Origin: Aurelia coerulea
Lineage: Eukaryota > Cnidaria > Scyphozoa > Semaeostomeae > Ulmaridae
NCBI GenBank assembly: GCA_039566865.1
Contig: CM076955.1
Coordinates: 14,715,501 to 14,779,500, forward strand
Length of the DNA stretch: 64,000 bases
Direction: 5' to 3'
The notes under the pieces were generated by a model. It was not told the origin of the DNA and ran no database searches. It saw only the letters and a program-made list of their open reading frames with translations. How positions within the stretch are numbered: the stretch's first letter is position 1; each line of letters starts with the position of its first letter. Below are positions 10,262 through 20,803 of this stretch, in pieces. A program made the translations under genes and the position numbers.

Positions 10262-10660
10262 TAGACTGCGTTCACACGATGCCGGCATATTTTGAAAACG
10301 GTGAAAAATGCGACGGTAGCAAAATTTGAGCTAGCGTTCACACGATATCAGCAAAATTTCGAAAATGACAAAAATTGTGACCGCAATAAATTCTTTGCAA
10401 ACTCAACAAGAACAAGGCTGGATTTTCGCGCCAAAGCCAATCAGCATCGCTTCGAAAGCGTTGAAAATTTTTCCGTTTTCATCATTTTCGAGTGTTCGTT
10501 CACACGATGCTGTTTTCAAAATGTGCCAGTTAGAGTTCCGTTTTCAAAATCTACCGTTTTCAGAATCTGTCGGGAAAAAATGTGCCGTTTTCGTGCGAAA
10601 GGGAGGGCTATCCTCACATTTTTCACCATTTTCAAAATTTACCGGCATCGTGGTCTTAAT
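10262..10660. mobile_element. MITE with inverted ends (GTTCACACGATGCCGG type)
   Basis: GCGTTCACACGATGCCGGCA with TTTTGAAAACGGTGAAAAAT at the left is mirrored at the right (ACCATTTTCAAAATTTACCG then GCATCGTGG). Extra internal copies of TTCACACGAT occur near 10340 and 10498. No TSD could be fixed. Confidence 0.65.
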
Positions 10661-10977
10661 TCAAAAAAAGTAATTTCACAAATAACTCATAAAGAAAATA
10701 ACCCGTAAATCTAGAATAGCAAGACCGACTTCAGTGAAATAAATTCCTTCATCTAAGTTATATTGGGCTATCTGTTACAAAATGGTTGGTATTTCATTCA
10801 AATCAATGCATCATACATTTTGGCGAAATGCTGATGCACCATTTTGGGACACCTGGCAGTTGCATTCAAATTCACGAGAACAACCCACACACCTGCTACT
10901 TTCGGCAAATTGAAGATCGAGTTTCTTGAAAAGATAAATTGATACAGGTAAAACAAGAAGTCACTATATCTTCCTTA

Positions 10978-11390
10978 ACCCTATTTTGGTTGGGGGGCAA
11001 ATCCCAGTAGACTATTTGCTATAGCTCTGCCAGGAAAACAATTATGGCCCGGAAAATTTCTGTTTTTGTTGCTACTTATTGTGCAATGACTCAAGAAGTT
11101 TTGTAAAAATTTGTTTACAAATGAAGGGGAGGGAGACAATTTTCCGGAACTGACTCTGTCAAAGTCGCCAATTCTCGAATATCAATTTTTGCGAAAAAAG
11201 TAGCAAACTTGCAATAATTTTCAAAGATATCTTTGCAGGGTAGTGCTATTTGATGTAATCTATCATAACTTTTAATGTTTGGATGGAAATTGTGCTCCAA
11301 ATAAATTTTATTGCATTTTTCTTGATTTTGACCGATTTTGCCACTTTTCTTGACCACACAATGAAAAATGCTGATGCCAGCAATAATGAA
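10978..11390 (+). repeat. Dispersed repeat R2, copy 1
   Basis: Starts AACCCTATTTTGG and ends near GACCACACAATGAAAAATGC. An inverted copy lies at 15770-16186. The two copies bracket the 5' part of TSC2, but the gene continues past copy 1, so they are not the ends of one element carrying TSC2. Confidence 0.6.
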
Positions 11391-11542
11391 GGCTAATTTT
11401 AGGTTAATTTATATATTCTCATAAAGTAAATGCTTGGGGCTATTAGTACACCAAATCTGGTTGTTAGATGTTTATTTGTGTCTGTATCTAGTTACACTCA
11501 GCATGTTAGGACCCTGGTACATCGAAGCTTACTGTCCAATAC

Positions 11543-11622
11543 CTGCAGTTCAGATCCTCTTTCACATCATGATTCTCGATCAGTCTTAAGAACTGAGCTC
11601 TTAGCATTCCCAGCCTTTGGCA
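11543..11622 (-). CDS. TSC2: TSC2 (tuberin) coding exon 4
   Basis: 80-nt exon between acceptor gtttttatttcag and donor GTATTGG. It reads CQRLGMLRAQFLRLIENHDV then KEDLNC plus AG. This matches tuberin GERLGVLRALFFKVIKDY ... NEDLHE. Phase 0 in, phase 2 out, joining exon 5. Confidence 0.94.
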
Positions 11623-11899
11623 CTGAAATAAAAACTTGCTGGTGAGGTCATGTTCAATAAAAAATTGTTTTTCCAACGATGATCAAAAAAAGTTTCATAA
11701 TCATAAAACCTATGTGATACAGTAAAATCGAACAAATCAAAGCGTTGCATTAAAGTTTCGAACAAAATGTTTTTCAGAAATTTCTTGTCCAAATCGCCTT
11801 CAAAAATTCTATTTGAAGCATTTGAAGAAAAAAAGGTACTTAGCTTGCTACCAGGAAAGAAAACGTTTTTTGAGCCCTAGACACAACTATTAATGTTAC

Positions 11900-12010
11900 C
11901 TGACCAGTCGCAAGGGATGCCAGGAATCGAAAAGTTGTCTGTCTTGGCTCAGTTGGCACAGAGGCCTGAAGCATGTCAGAAATTTCATGCCAAACTGCCA
12001 AAGCTGCATG
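11900..12010 (-). CDS. TSC2: TSC2 (tuberin) coding exon 3
   Basis: 111-nt exon, phase 0 at both ends, acceptor cttccattcgcag and donor GTAACA. It reads HAALAVWHEISDMLQASVPT then EPRQTTFRFLASLATGQ. The counterpart in tuberin is [20 protein letters not shown] ... ALLKAIVQGQ, of the same length. The antisense strand also has a chance open frame over this exon, which I discount. Confidence 0.94.
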
Positions 12011-12150
12011 CTGCGAATGGAAGAATAAGGAATCAGTTGAGAAAGGGAAGCTTCAAAAACTTTCATTTTTATCTATATTCCATCTAAAAATTTACATTAC
12101 AGATAACTACCTACACTACTAAGGAAGAAAGGACCATCATGCAGACATAC

Positions 12151-12237
12151 CTCTTCCAGCTTTCTTGTCAAAACAACCTCACACAATTCTTTTAGCACTC
12201 TTGCTCTGTGGTTGACATTGTTGTCTTTGCCTAACTC
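12151..12237 (-). CDS. TSC2: TSC2 (tuberin) coding exon 2
   Basis: 87-nt exon, phase 0 at both ends, acceptor attttctgtacag and donor GTATGT. It encodes ELGKDNNVNHRARVLKELCE then VVLTRKLEE. Human tuberin has [20 protein letters not shown] then VAKTKKFEE here, of identical length. Confidence 0.95.
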
Positions 12238-12687
12238 CTGTACAGAAAATGTAGCACAGCAGGATAAATTTTATACAACAAAAAATATCAGGTCTTATGA
12301 AAAAAATACAATTTGACAGCCTCAGAAATAGATTTCGCACTTCTTGTGCAGCCAGTCACAATGTTTCACTCTTTCTCCCTCTCCCTGTTAACTTTTATTC
12401 AATTGCATATGTACTTTAAAATATATCAAGAGAATTGTGACTTTAACCAGTGAAACCAAATTCTAATCAGAATTGTTTAGTGATACATACTTTCTCAACC
12501 TTTGCTTCAATTTTTACATAAACATTATTTTCTTACTTCTTGTTGGTGTGTGCCTATTTACCTCACTGTAAGGTTGGTTAGGCATTCTGGTTGCAAGTCA
12601 AACAAGAACCCCAATTTTAGTAGCTTCAATCTCACTCTCAAAAGCCCTTACAAAGATTCCAATCTATATGTCATAGGTGGTCATTAC

Positions 12688-12825
12688 CTTTAGAACATCA
12701 GCTGAAAATATGAAATCATGCTCCTCTTCACGCTCACTTCCAACTGTTTGAATGGTCGTAGCTTTTCTCAAGCGAAGTAAAGACTTTATTCTATGTTTGA
12801 AACCTTCCCCTTGATTCTTGGCCAT
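12688..12825 (-). CDS. TSC2: TSC2 (tuberin) coding exon 1, start of protein
   Basis: Tuberin is the GTPase-activating subunit of the TSC1-TSC2 complex. It switches off Rheb at the lysosome and so restrains mTORC1; its N-terminal HEAT-like region binds hamartin. This exon has 46 codons from the ATG at 12825 to AAG before donor GTAATG. It begins MAKNQGEGFKHRIKSLLRL and ends EHDFIFSADVLK; human tuberin also begins MAK and ends the same segment with EFIITAEIL. A pyrimidine-rich acceptor (ttccattttag) lies 19 nt upstream of the ATG, so a separate 5' UTR exon is expected. With exons 2-9 it gives 262 codons without an interruption, roughly the first seventh of a tuberin-sized protein. Identification is by similarity I recognise and was not searched. 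Confidence 0.95.
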
Positions 12826-12879
12826 TGCATGTGCTTAGTGCTAAAATGGAAATGAAATGACTGATTATAAGGCCTCGTT

Positions 12880-13692
12880 CACTTTTGGGCCCTAATGATG
12901 GTACAATGTAAAGTTACACAGGTATCCGGGTTTTTTTAAAATGCATCCTTTTCTATTCGTATAAAAAAAGATCTGCCTCCACACGAGGAGCGTTTTTGAA
13001 AATATCTCCATCCACACAAAAATACTGCAACATTCAATATTCGATAACAAAATTCTATATTTGATAACGAAATTTGATATTTTACTGTAACTTCGATAAA
13101 AGAAGACAGACAAGCAAAATGCCCTCCCATGATCCGCATGCTCTGATATGTAGTAGATTGATGCTGTGACGTCAGCATATTCGATAAGCTCCATTTTCAC
13201 CCGTCCACATGACAACATGAAAACAGCATTTTTAAAAAGATCCACTCTGGTGAGTGTTTTTGAAAAGCTTCGTTTTCTGTGACCGAAAACACTGTCTATG
13301 TGTGAATGCAAACCCACAATGGATAAAAAAGGATGCATTTCCAAAAATATCTGCATATGTGCGTAATGTCTCGTTCAATTCCTACCCTGACCATCCCCCG
13401 GGTTGCCTGGCAAATTTTATGTCCAGGGGCAAAAATCACACAAATGTCTGGGGGCCAGGCAAATTTTATGTGGTGAATGCCCGTGGGCAGGGCACTGAGA
13501 AAAAATGCCATATTCCCAGTTATTGTAAAAAAAAGCTCCAGTTTTTGTAAAATGCCACTCAAATGCCTGGGACCGGGAATACTTTTGAGCAAATGCCCGG
13601 AGGTGTCCTGGGGTGGATGGTCAGGGCAGGAATGGAATGGAATGGAGCAAGACATAACTTTACATTGTGCCATCATAGGGCCCAAGAGTGTC
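12880..13692. mobile_element. Large MITE with a nested MITE
   Basis: CACTTTTGGGCCCTAATGAT then GGTACAATGTAAAGTTA at the left is mirrored by AACTTTACATTGTGCC then ATCATAGGGCCCAAGAGTG at the right. A second element (13378-13632) sits inside. It lies just upstream of TSC2 exon 1, in the presumed first intron. Confidence 0.65.
13378..13632. mobile_element. Nested MITE (ATTCCTACCCTGACCATCC ends)
   Basis: About 20-bp inverted ends ATTCCTACCCTGACCATCC and GGATGGTCAGGGCAGGAAT. The interior has short direct repeats GGCAAATTTTATGT. Confidence 0.65.
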
Positions 13693-14499
13693 ATAGAAAA
13701 CTTGATTTGAATGCCCCCAGCATTTTCCCAACCAGTGACCTGGATAATCAAGACACACATATAAAACTCCATGCTGTATTTTAAATTTTAGCTTGTGGAT
13801 TCTTAAGTAAAAGTAAGACTTACCTATTGCCAATGAGTTGACTGGAAGAATAACTCTGATGTTTATTGTTGCACATGCAAGAGGGATATGGGAATGAAAT
13901 GGGGATGTTGCCTTCCATATTAGCATTTGTATCAATTCTTGCCGCCTATCATGTCTTAATCTCTTCACAGGATACGTGTCCTCCAATGATCAAAGTAGAG
14001 GGTATCGTTTCAACTATTTCCCCAATGGTAGCCCTAAGACCATTTGCTTGCTCACATCTAGCCCAATCATTTTCAAATCACTCCATCTTCTTTTCATTTT
14101 GGCCTCCTATTTTCAGGGCTTTTTCTGCTTTCTAAAAGCTTTCTTGCATTTTATCAACATTTCAATTTCCCATAAGAGACGGACAGCATATCTGGCTACC
14201 ATGATGTATCCACCTTCTGTTTCTCTCTGCTTTCACAACACCCCCCTTTATTTTCAGTTTGAACATCAGTTTACTATATGTGTATCTTTGTTAAATTGTT
14301 TATTTATACATGCTTTTGCCTTACTTTTCTATGTTTTTAGACTCAGCTCCCTTTTCATTATTAGAACAGTTAGTGAAGAACATTTTATTGAAAAATTTAC
14401 ATGCAAAGTTTCAGAATACACCAGTAATTAATGTACCAAGGATGACTGGCTGTTGATTTATAGCTGTTGTAATCATGAGGATACACAAGTCTTACTCTA

Positions 14500-14780
14500 C
14501 ATGCAGGTTATGGCAAGTTTCAACTGCACTTGTTGCCACACTCCTCAATATGGCAACCCAGCTTTTAGCATTTACAGTGAAAAGAATTGGGCCTAGGACT
14601 GACCCTTGTGGTACTCCTGTTTCAATGGTTTCTAAGGCAGATTGTGTCTTATTGCAGCACGTGTTTGTTTACGTTTACTGAGATAGCTAGTCTCCAACGA
14701 TCCCTCTAAATCCATAATGATGGAGTTTGTGAAGAAGAATCTCATGGTCAATAGTATCAAAGAATCCAAATGGGGAAGTT
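14500..14780 (-). pseudogene. LINE reverse transcriptase fragment
   Basis: On the minus strand FDTIDHEILLHKLHHYGFRG is followed by QTRAAIRHNLP and, in another frame, TIETGVPQGSVLGPILFTV. These are RT motifs of a Jockey/CR1-type LINE. It is frameshifted and truncated. Confidence 0.75.
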
Positions 14781-15190
14781 TGTATTTTGCATGTGCAAGT
14801 TGAGATGACCTGAGCACAATTTGCACAGAAATTTTGATGTTTCCATGGTTGAGCACAATTATTGGTTAAAATCAAGGACCAAGAAGTCAAAGAGCAGCAA
14901 AGAGCATGGCACTTTTTTGGACAAGCCCCCAGTAACAGTAAGTATCTCCAACAACACAGACACAGCTAACTTTCTTTTGCTCTATTGCCCCTAGTATTTC
15001 AGAATAATATTCTGCAAAACATAATGAACATCTCTTGCGTGTAAGTACCATACTCAGGACATTCGGTGCCAAGAAAAGAAGGACATGACGGACAAACCAG
15101 AACAAGTACACACAACACACGAGAGGCATATAAATAAGGCCATCAGTTTTCTTTATCACATCAGTATCACCTGCTAGGTATCATACTTAC

Positions 15191-15350
15191 GCTCAAATAT
15201 CTTCACCAACATCACATGGAAGAAGCTGGAGAAATGTAGTGATCCGTCATTGCAGTGAAATCATGACAATACACAGCAAGCGAACGACTAACTAACGAAG
15301 CCAAAAATCCAGGTGCAAATAGTTCTGGCTCTTCAAATCGTTCTGAATCC
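15191..15350 (-). promoter_or_regulatory. Candidate TSC2 5' UTR exon / promoter region
   Basis: A strong donor (GAGC before GTAAGTATG) ends at 15191 on the minus strand, 2.4 kb upstream of the TSC2 ATG exon, which itself has an acceptor just before its ATG. The start of transcription is unknown and 15350 is only a guess. No TATA box is seen. Confidence 0.35.
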
Positions 15351-15769
15351 AAGATTTTGGCCAAAGTGAATTATTGTTGTTGTTGCTGTTTCTCCTTCTA
15401 AGAGGGAAGTGCGCATACACGTACTTTTTGTTTTTTTTTACATTTTACCCGATTTTACCCCCATATTTACTAAAAGGGAATTTACATGGTTACTATGAAG
15501 CGTGTGTGATTTATGCGAAAACTAAACTTTAAAACGAAGAGCCATTCGCGTTGACTCTCTTTAGGATATAAAATATAAACTGAAAGACATCCTGAAAAGG
15601 CATTTTGATATGTTGTTTCGGACACGTCCCATTTTAGTTTGGAACGATGGCAAAGAAGCCCCCCCCCCCCTACCTAACTCTTAACTGGTAGATCAACCAA
15701 AGTTGTTGTGCTAATAGCTCTAGGCATTTACTTATCAAAATTTAAAGATTAACAAAAATTTTGCCATCA

Positions 15770-16186
15770 CCTATTGCTCATGTCAGCATTTTTTTGTGTG
15801 GTCAAGAAAAGTGGCAAAATTGGCCCAAATTAGGAAAGATGTGATAAAATTAAATTTCGAGCACGATTTCCACCCAAACATGAGAGTCATAATGGAAATA
15901 AAAGTCTTCAAAATAAATTTGCAAAATACTGCAATGTTGTTACTTTTTTCGCTTAAATTGTGATTTGACAATTTGCGATTTTGCGAATTTGCGAATTTGC
16001 GGTCTCCCTCCCCCTCGTATGTCAAAATGCTTCAATTCAATGAAACCATACTTGTAGTAGCACAATAGGTAGCTATGAAAAGTCAAAAAGTTTCATTGCC
16101 AAAGAATTCCTCATCGGAAAGTTGTCATCAAACAAAATCTAATATGGGGGTGGGGACCAAGTTGCCTCTGACCAAAATAGGGTTGA
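15770..16186 (-). repeat. Dispersed repeat R2, copy 2 (inverted)
   Basis: Reverse complement of 10978-11390, sharing TGTGTGGTCAAGAAAAGTGG and, at the other end, CCAAAATAGGGTT. The copies are diverged. Confidence 0.6.
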
Positions 16187-16359
16187 TCTTGCGCTTGGCT
16201 GTGATAACTTGTTGCTGAAAATTGATTTGATTCGCTTTTGCCTTAGGTGTTGCAGAAGATCACGAAATGAATATGCGTTTATGCGTTTAGGGTTTGGCAG
16301 GAATTATCACGGTTCTAATTGATTATTATTGTTGGCAGATTGTACAACATCTAAAAACC

Positions 16360-16830
16360 AGGGGACATGGCAGTCGCATTTTTTACTGCCAGCTACATTT
16401 TCTACTGCCACTTTTACTGCCAGTCACAGTTTAAATTGCCACCTTTAATGTCAACTGCATTTTTTACAGCTTAGTACATTTTTTAATGCCAGTTCTACTG
16501 CCAGTCGCATTTTCTACTGCCACTTTTACTGCCAGTCACATTTTCTACTGCCACTTCTACTGCCTGTTCTACTGCCAGTCACATTTTCTACAGCCAGTTT
16601 TACTGCCAGTTCTACTGCCAGTCACATTTTCTACTGCCACTTTTACTGCCAGTTCTACTGCCAGTTGCATTTTCTACTGCCACTTATACTGCCAGTTCTA
16701 CTGCCACTCGCATTTTCTACTGCCACTTATACTGCCAGTTCTACTGCCACTCGCATTTTCTACTGCCACTTTTACTGCCAGTTATACTGCCAGTCACATT
16801 TTTTACTGCCACTTTTACTGCCAGCTGCAT
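16360..16830 (+). repeat. Left terminal inverted repeat with ACTGCCA tandem array
   Basis: About 470 bp. After the unique outer 130 bp it is a head-to-tail array of roughly 43-bp units of the type TTTTACTGCCAGTTCTACTG with CCAGTCACATTTTC. Open frames here are artefacts of the repeat. Confidence 0.9.
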
Positions 16831-16867
16831 AAAGTCCCAGCCCCTTTTCTCGTTCGTCGCACGTGGC

Positions 16868-16900
16868 ATGAAGCGGAAGATGGAGCGATCAGTTGATAAG
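16868..16900 (+). CDS. Candidate first coding exon of the HECT-like gene
   Basis: ATG opens an 11-codon exon, MKRKMERSVDK, ending at AAG before GTAAGAG, a near-consensus donor. It lies 38 bp inside the end of the left repeat array and joins in phase 0 to the exon at 17450. The promoter would then be the terminal repeat itself. Supported only by signals and position. Confidence 0.45.
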
Positions 16901-17449
16901 GTAAGAGAAATATGATTTCATCCCATTTTTGTATATATTACTAACCTACCTGCCCCTTCCTGATCGTGATCAGTTAGCCTTTATGCAAAACCAAGACTGC
17001 AAGACCAAATACAACAGGGGTGAACTCATTGGGATATCACTAGAAAGAAATCCAAGTACTTCGGCTCAAACTTTGTAGACTTTGTGTGGCCTAAATATTC
17101 CATATTCCTTATATACGTATTTTTTATCCTGAGTAATACAGTGTTACCCCGCCACCAGATAGATTTTCCCAGTACTGTAGTTTCTTATTTTTTTGGATTA
17201 GCCTGACAATGGAGTTTCTTATGAGAGCGGTTTCTTAGATAAACAAATACGTTTGTATCTAATCTATCAACGATGAATACCATGACTTTGATCCATGAAT
17301 GGTAAAGATTACTCCCATATGTATTTCCTGACACACATCCGACAATGAATAACATCACGTAATTCAAGATTTCTATAAATGTTGGGACTTTGATTATAAA
17401 AATTGAAATGATCAGGCAGATAATATCTATCAATTCTCTTTCGAACCAG

Positions 17450-17515
17450 ATATGCGACTTTTTGAAAGAAAGAGGGATGACCGATGAGGTAATTGTCAAT
17501 TTCCGACGAGAAAAG
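17450..17515 (+). CDS. Candidate second exon of the HECT-like gene, SAM-like helix
   Basis: 66 nt between acceptor ctttcgaaccag and a perfect donor GTACGT. It encodes ICDFLKERGMTDEVIVNFRR plus EK. The pattern FLKERGM.DEVI..F..EK is the first half of a SAM-like module that I associate with N-termini of repeat-borne HECT proteins. The second half is not found, and the family G insertion at 17624 lies just downstream. Confidence 0.5.
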
Positions 17516-17623
17516 GTACGTTTAAAAGATAGAAGGAGAGCCTTTGGTTTGTTGTACGAGACTTTAAGATAGACTTGGAAAACGAAACGATGACTTAGAA
17601 AATGGAACAATGACTTGGAAAAC

Positions 17624-18062
17624 GCCCGGGGGGGGGGGTTACGGGGTACTTCACATATTTTGGGTACGGGGACGTGCCATCGGGAAGGGTATCGATTTTC
17701 GCGATTTTGGTATAAGGAACGGTATCGATTTTCACGATTTTGGTATAAGGAACGGTATCGATTTTCGCGATTTTGGTATAAGGAACGGTATCGATTTTCG
17801 CGATTTTGGTATAAGGAACGGTATCGATTTTCGCGATTTTGGTATATGGAACGGTATCGATTTTCACGATTTTGGTTAAAGTATAAGATCGGATATACAT
17901 TTTCGGAAAATTGGTATAAGGTCGGGTGTACTTTTTCGGAAAATTGGTATAAAGTCGGGTATGCTTTTTCGGAAAATTGGTATAAGGAACGGGTATGTTT
18001 TTGAAGCTTCGATGGTACGTCCCCGACCAAAACCTGGTCAAGTAGCCCCCCCCCCCGGGGGA
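17624..18062. repeat. G-tract element (family G) with 33-bp tandem repeats
   Basis: Bounded by a run of about 11 G (left) and 13 C (right). Subterminal ACGGGGACGTGCCATCG is mirrored by CGATGGTACGTCCCC. The core is six direct copies of a 33-bp unit (GGTATCGATTTTCGCGATTT then TGGTATAAGGAAC), followed by variant units with TTTTTCGGAAAATTGGTATA. Long open frames on both strands are products of the repeat. It is inserted in the presumed intron of the HECT-like gene. Confidence 0.8.
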
Positions 18063-18648
18063 AAATTTTTATGAATTGATTAAGGGAACAAAGGACTAAA
18101 AGTTATTCGCTTTCAAACAGCAAGTACTACAGAAGGACACAATTTCAACTGTGTATTTCAGTGTAAAAGAAATATCATTCAAAATTTTGCACTAAAATTT
18201 TCAGCAATCCTATTACTTTATGTTAACTTCATGAATGTGCTTCCGTTCTCGCTCTTGTTTGCTTAAAGTGTCTCACAAAACTTGCTAGACTGACGCACAC
18301 TACAACAGGGGAATAAAGGGCTCGTACAGTTTCTTATTCGCCTCCTTTGTATAAGTAGCTTTAGATCTTTGTATCAGTAATAAATAAAGTTACTCTCGAT
18401 TGAATTATATGAATTAGAAAATAACTAACAATAATGACACTTCGGCATCGGGCTGGTTCTGATGCATAGCAAGATGATAATAACAGGGACAGCAACAACA
18501 AGGATGACAATGATAACGATAACTATAATGAGTGAAATTGAAGAATATTTTTATAGCAAACCATCTTACATAGGCAGTTGTATTTCTGTATTTAAACTTT
18601 GGAATCTTTCTGCTGGAAAGTTTGACATACGTTATCTATGGTTTTTAG

Positions 18649-19654
18649 GTGCCTCAGACTTCGACGGACCTTCATACTACATGATCTGATTGAATCATTC
18701 AAATCAGAAGATATCTCCAACAAGGAACTAAAAATCACGATGGTGGACAACATGGGACGGGAAGAGGCCGGTCAAGACGTCAAGGGAATCTTCAGGGACG
18801 CTATTTCTAATTTTTGGAAAGAGTTTTATCTCACGTGCACTATGGGGGAGAGAGAGAAGGTTCCTGTACTGCGACATGATTTCAAAGAGGCAGATTGGGC
18901 TGCAGTAGCAAAAATCCTTGTAAAAGGCTTTACTGATCTTCAATATTTCCCATTAATGTTAAGCCAGACATTCATCCTCGCTACTCTTTTAGGGGAAGAA
19001 GCCGTTCCCAACGAAATGATTGTAAAATCTTTTTGCAAGTATCTCTCGAAGGACGAGGAAGAAGTTGTCAGCAATGCTATGGAGAAAAAGTCACTTGACC
19101 TGTCGGAAGACGAAGAATTAATGGAGTTGCTGAATCGATTTGATTGCAGGAAGTTGCCATCAGAAGACAACATTCTACGACTTATAGAGGAGGTGGCACA
19201 CAAAGAGCTACTACAGAAGCCAAGGTACATCAGTGACAGCTGGGTGTCAACAATTCAGGGAGGCCTTCGAGGAACCAAACTGGGTACTCGAGAAGGCCTT
19301 GATCTTGTCCTTAAAGAAAAGGAACCCACAACCAGAAAAGTCATTGCATTGTTGAGATGTAAAACAAGCAGTCCTGCCGAGCAAGCAATCCTGCATTACT
19401 TGAAGCAATTTATAAGAGGCTTGGACAGTCCACAGCTTGCCACGTTTTTAAATTTTGTAACGGGAGCTGATGTCATGTGCATCGATTCTATCCATGTCGA
19501 ATTCACAAAGCTCGATGGCTACGCGCGAAGACCAATTGCACACATTTGTGGTTGTATTCTCGAACTGCCAAGCACCTACGACACGTATGCAGAGTTTCGA
19601 ACAGAGTTTTCCAATATCTTGGCAGCCGGAAGATGGCAGAACGACATCATTTGA
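18649..19654 (+). CDS. HECT-type E3 ubiquitin ligase-like protein, terminal exon
   Basis: HECT ligases take ubiquitin from an E2 onto a C-lobe cysteine before passing it to a substrate. The exon follows an acceptor (atggtttttag) and is open for about 334 codons to TGA. The N-lobe-like part reads DNMGREEAGQDVKGIFRDAI and FLMLSQ-like helices (FPLMLSQTFILATLLGEE). The C-lobe reads FLNFVTGADVM, then PIAHICGCILELPSTYDTY near the end. The cysteine in AHIC sits where HECT enzymes have HTCFNQLDLP. It ends RWQNDII, a little past the usual C-lobe end. Multi-copy genes of this type are known in fish and cnidarian repeats. Whether the protein is active is unknown: the TCFN context is altered and the middle of the N-terminal part is not found. 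It is alone on this strand, in divergent end-to-end arrangement with the transposase. Confidence 0.75.
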
Positions 19655-19962
19655 AGGAAGGTGTGTGGAAGAAAAGCAGGAATGACTGAACGTTGAGAAA
19701 CTGGAGCAAGTTTATTTATCTTTGTTGCTGTTTGTTCCGTTTTGTTGTGGAACAAAGGGTACGCTGCCGATATTATGTTAATCTACAGGCTAACTTAGAT
19801 GTGAATTTTTTGATTGTAAAATCCCTTATCTTTCACACCCAGAAATTAGGAAAATGCTGCTAAGGGATTTGTATGGGGAACGAAAATTTCACGTTCAATT
19901 TTGGCCCACGATTTATTTGCCATCTAATTTGAAATTGAATTCAATTTTCAGATTCATAAATA

Positions 19963-20077
19963 CCGGTTGTCTCAGAAAAAGTACCCCCTTTTGATACTCA
20001 ACAGTACTAAAAAAATCCCGAAACTGTATCAATTTGTTTCCTCGTTCGGTAAGGGGGTACTTTTTTGAGACACCCGG
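19963..20077. mobile_element. Short TA-target MITE, CCGGGTGTCTC type
   Basis: A 115-bp element with ends CCGGTTGTCTCAGAAAAAG and CTTTTTTGAGACACCCGG-like, and TA on both sides (19961-19962, 20078-20079). It is a small relative of 4606-5159, inserted downstream of the HECT-like gene. Confidence 0.75.
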
Positions 20078-20548
20078 TAGAATTTAAATATCAATGGCAT
20101 ATTTAAGGTGTATGGTATATTATAGTTGTAGGTTGCTGAATGACCAAAACCAGACCTGTATCAGATCTACTCCAATGAAGTGCGTTTTTGAAAAAGGATG
20201 AAATGTGTTATCAGAAATGTGAAACTTGCTCTTTGCTTATGCATATTTTCTGCCACTCTGCAAAATTTGAAATCTCTCTAATGGACCTTTTAGCTATTCT
20301 ACAAAAGAGCCTGGATCGAGCGTTATTTTTATACATTTTTATACACAGCGTTCGATCGAGTGGCGTTAGAGCCTCTATCACTATTGTGCACATTCGAAAA
20401 TTCTTCAAAATGCAGCAAAATGTTGTTCGATTCTGATTCTTTTCAGAATAGCTAAAAGGTCTATTGCCAAAGGTTCAATTAATATGATGAAAAATTCCAT
20501 CAGTGAATGTGGACTGCACGCCATTACAGGGAGAAAGATTTCGTTTCA

Positions 20549-20550
<2 letters not shown>

Positions 20551-20602
<52 letters not shown>
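20551..20602. repeat. (TAA)n microsatellite
   Basis: About 17 uninterrupted TAA triplets. Confidence 0.95.
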
Positions 20603-20803
20603 TTGAAGCTAATTCTCCATTTAGGAGCAGTTACCCAACAACTGGGAACACAAGCTGGTGCTAATATTTTTCTTTTTTAGCCAATCATTATTTGTAGACA
20701 TTTTGTAGCGTTTTGTTGATACTTTTGAGTACTCCGGATTTATTTTTAGCCAAACAAGTCTTTTTCATCTTGGGTTTTCAGGTGGTATGTTTTAGATTTC
20801 GTA

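Noticed and set aside
10978..16186. A 5.2 kb transposon with R2 copies as its ends that has captured TSC2 exons
   Set aside because: TSC2 continues in phase beyond the left copy (exons 5-9), so the gene is in its native place and R2 copies are separate insertions.
16486..16896. 136-codon open frame rich in Cys, His and Tyr (mirror frame at 22469-22972)
   Set aside because: It is the tandem ACTGCCA terminal-repeat array read as protein; the same array on the other end gives the same peptide pattern.
17690..17880. Regular direct repeats resembling a CRISPR array
   Set aside because: Units are contiguous with no variable spacers, and the genome is eukaryotic.
17185..18030. Long repetitive open frames on both strands (281 codons minus, 129 plus)
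   Set aside because: They translate the 33-bp tandem units of the G-tract element, in several frames at once.
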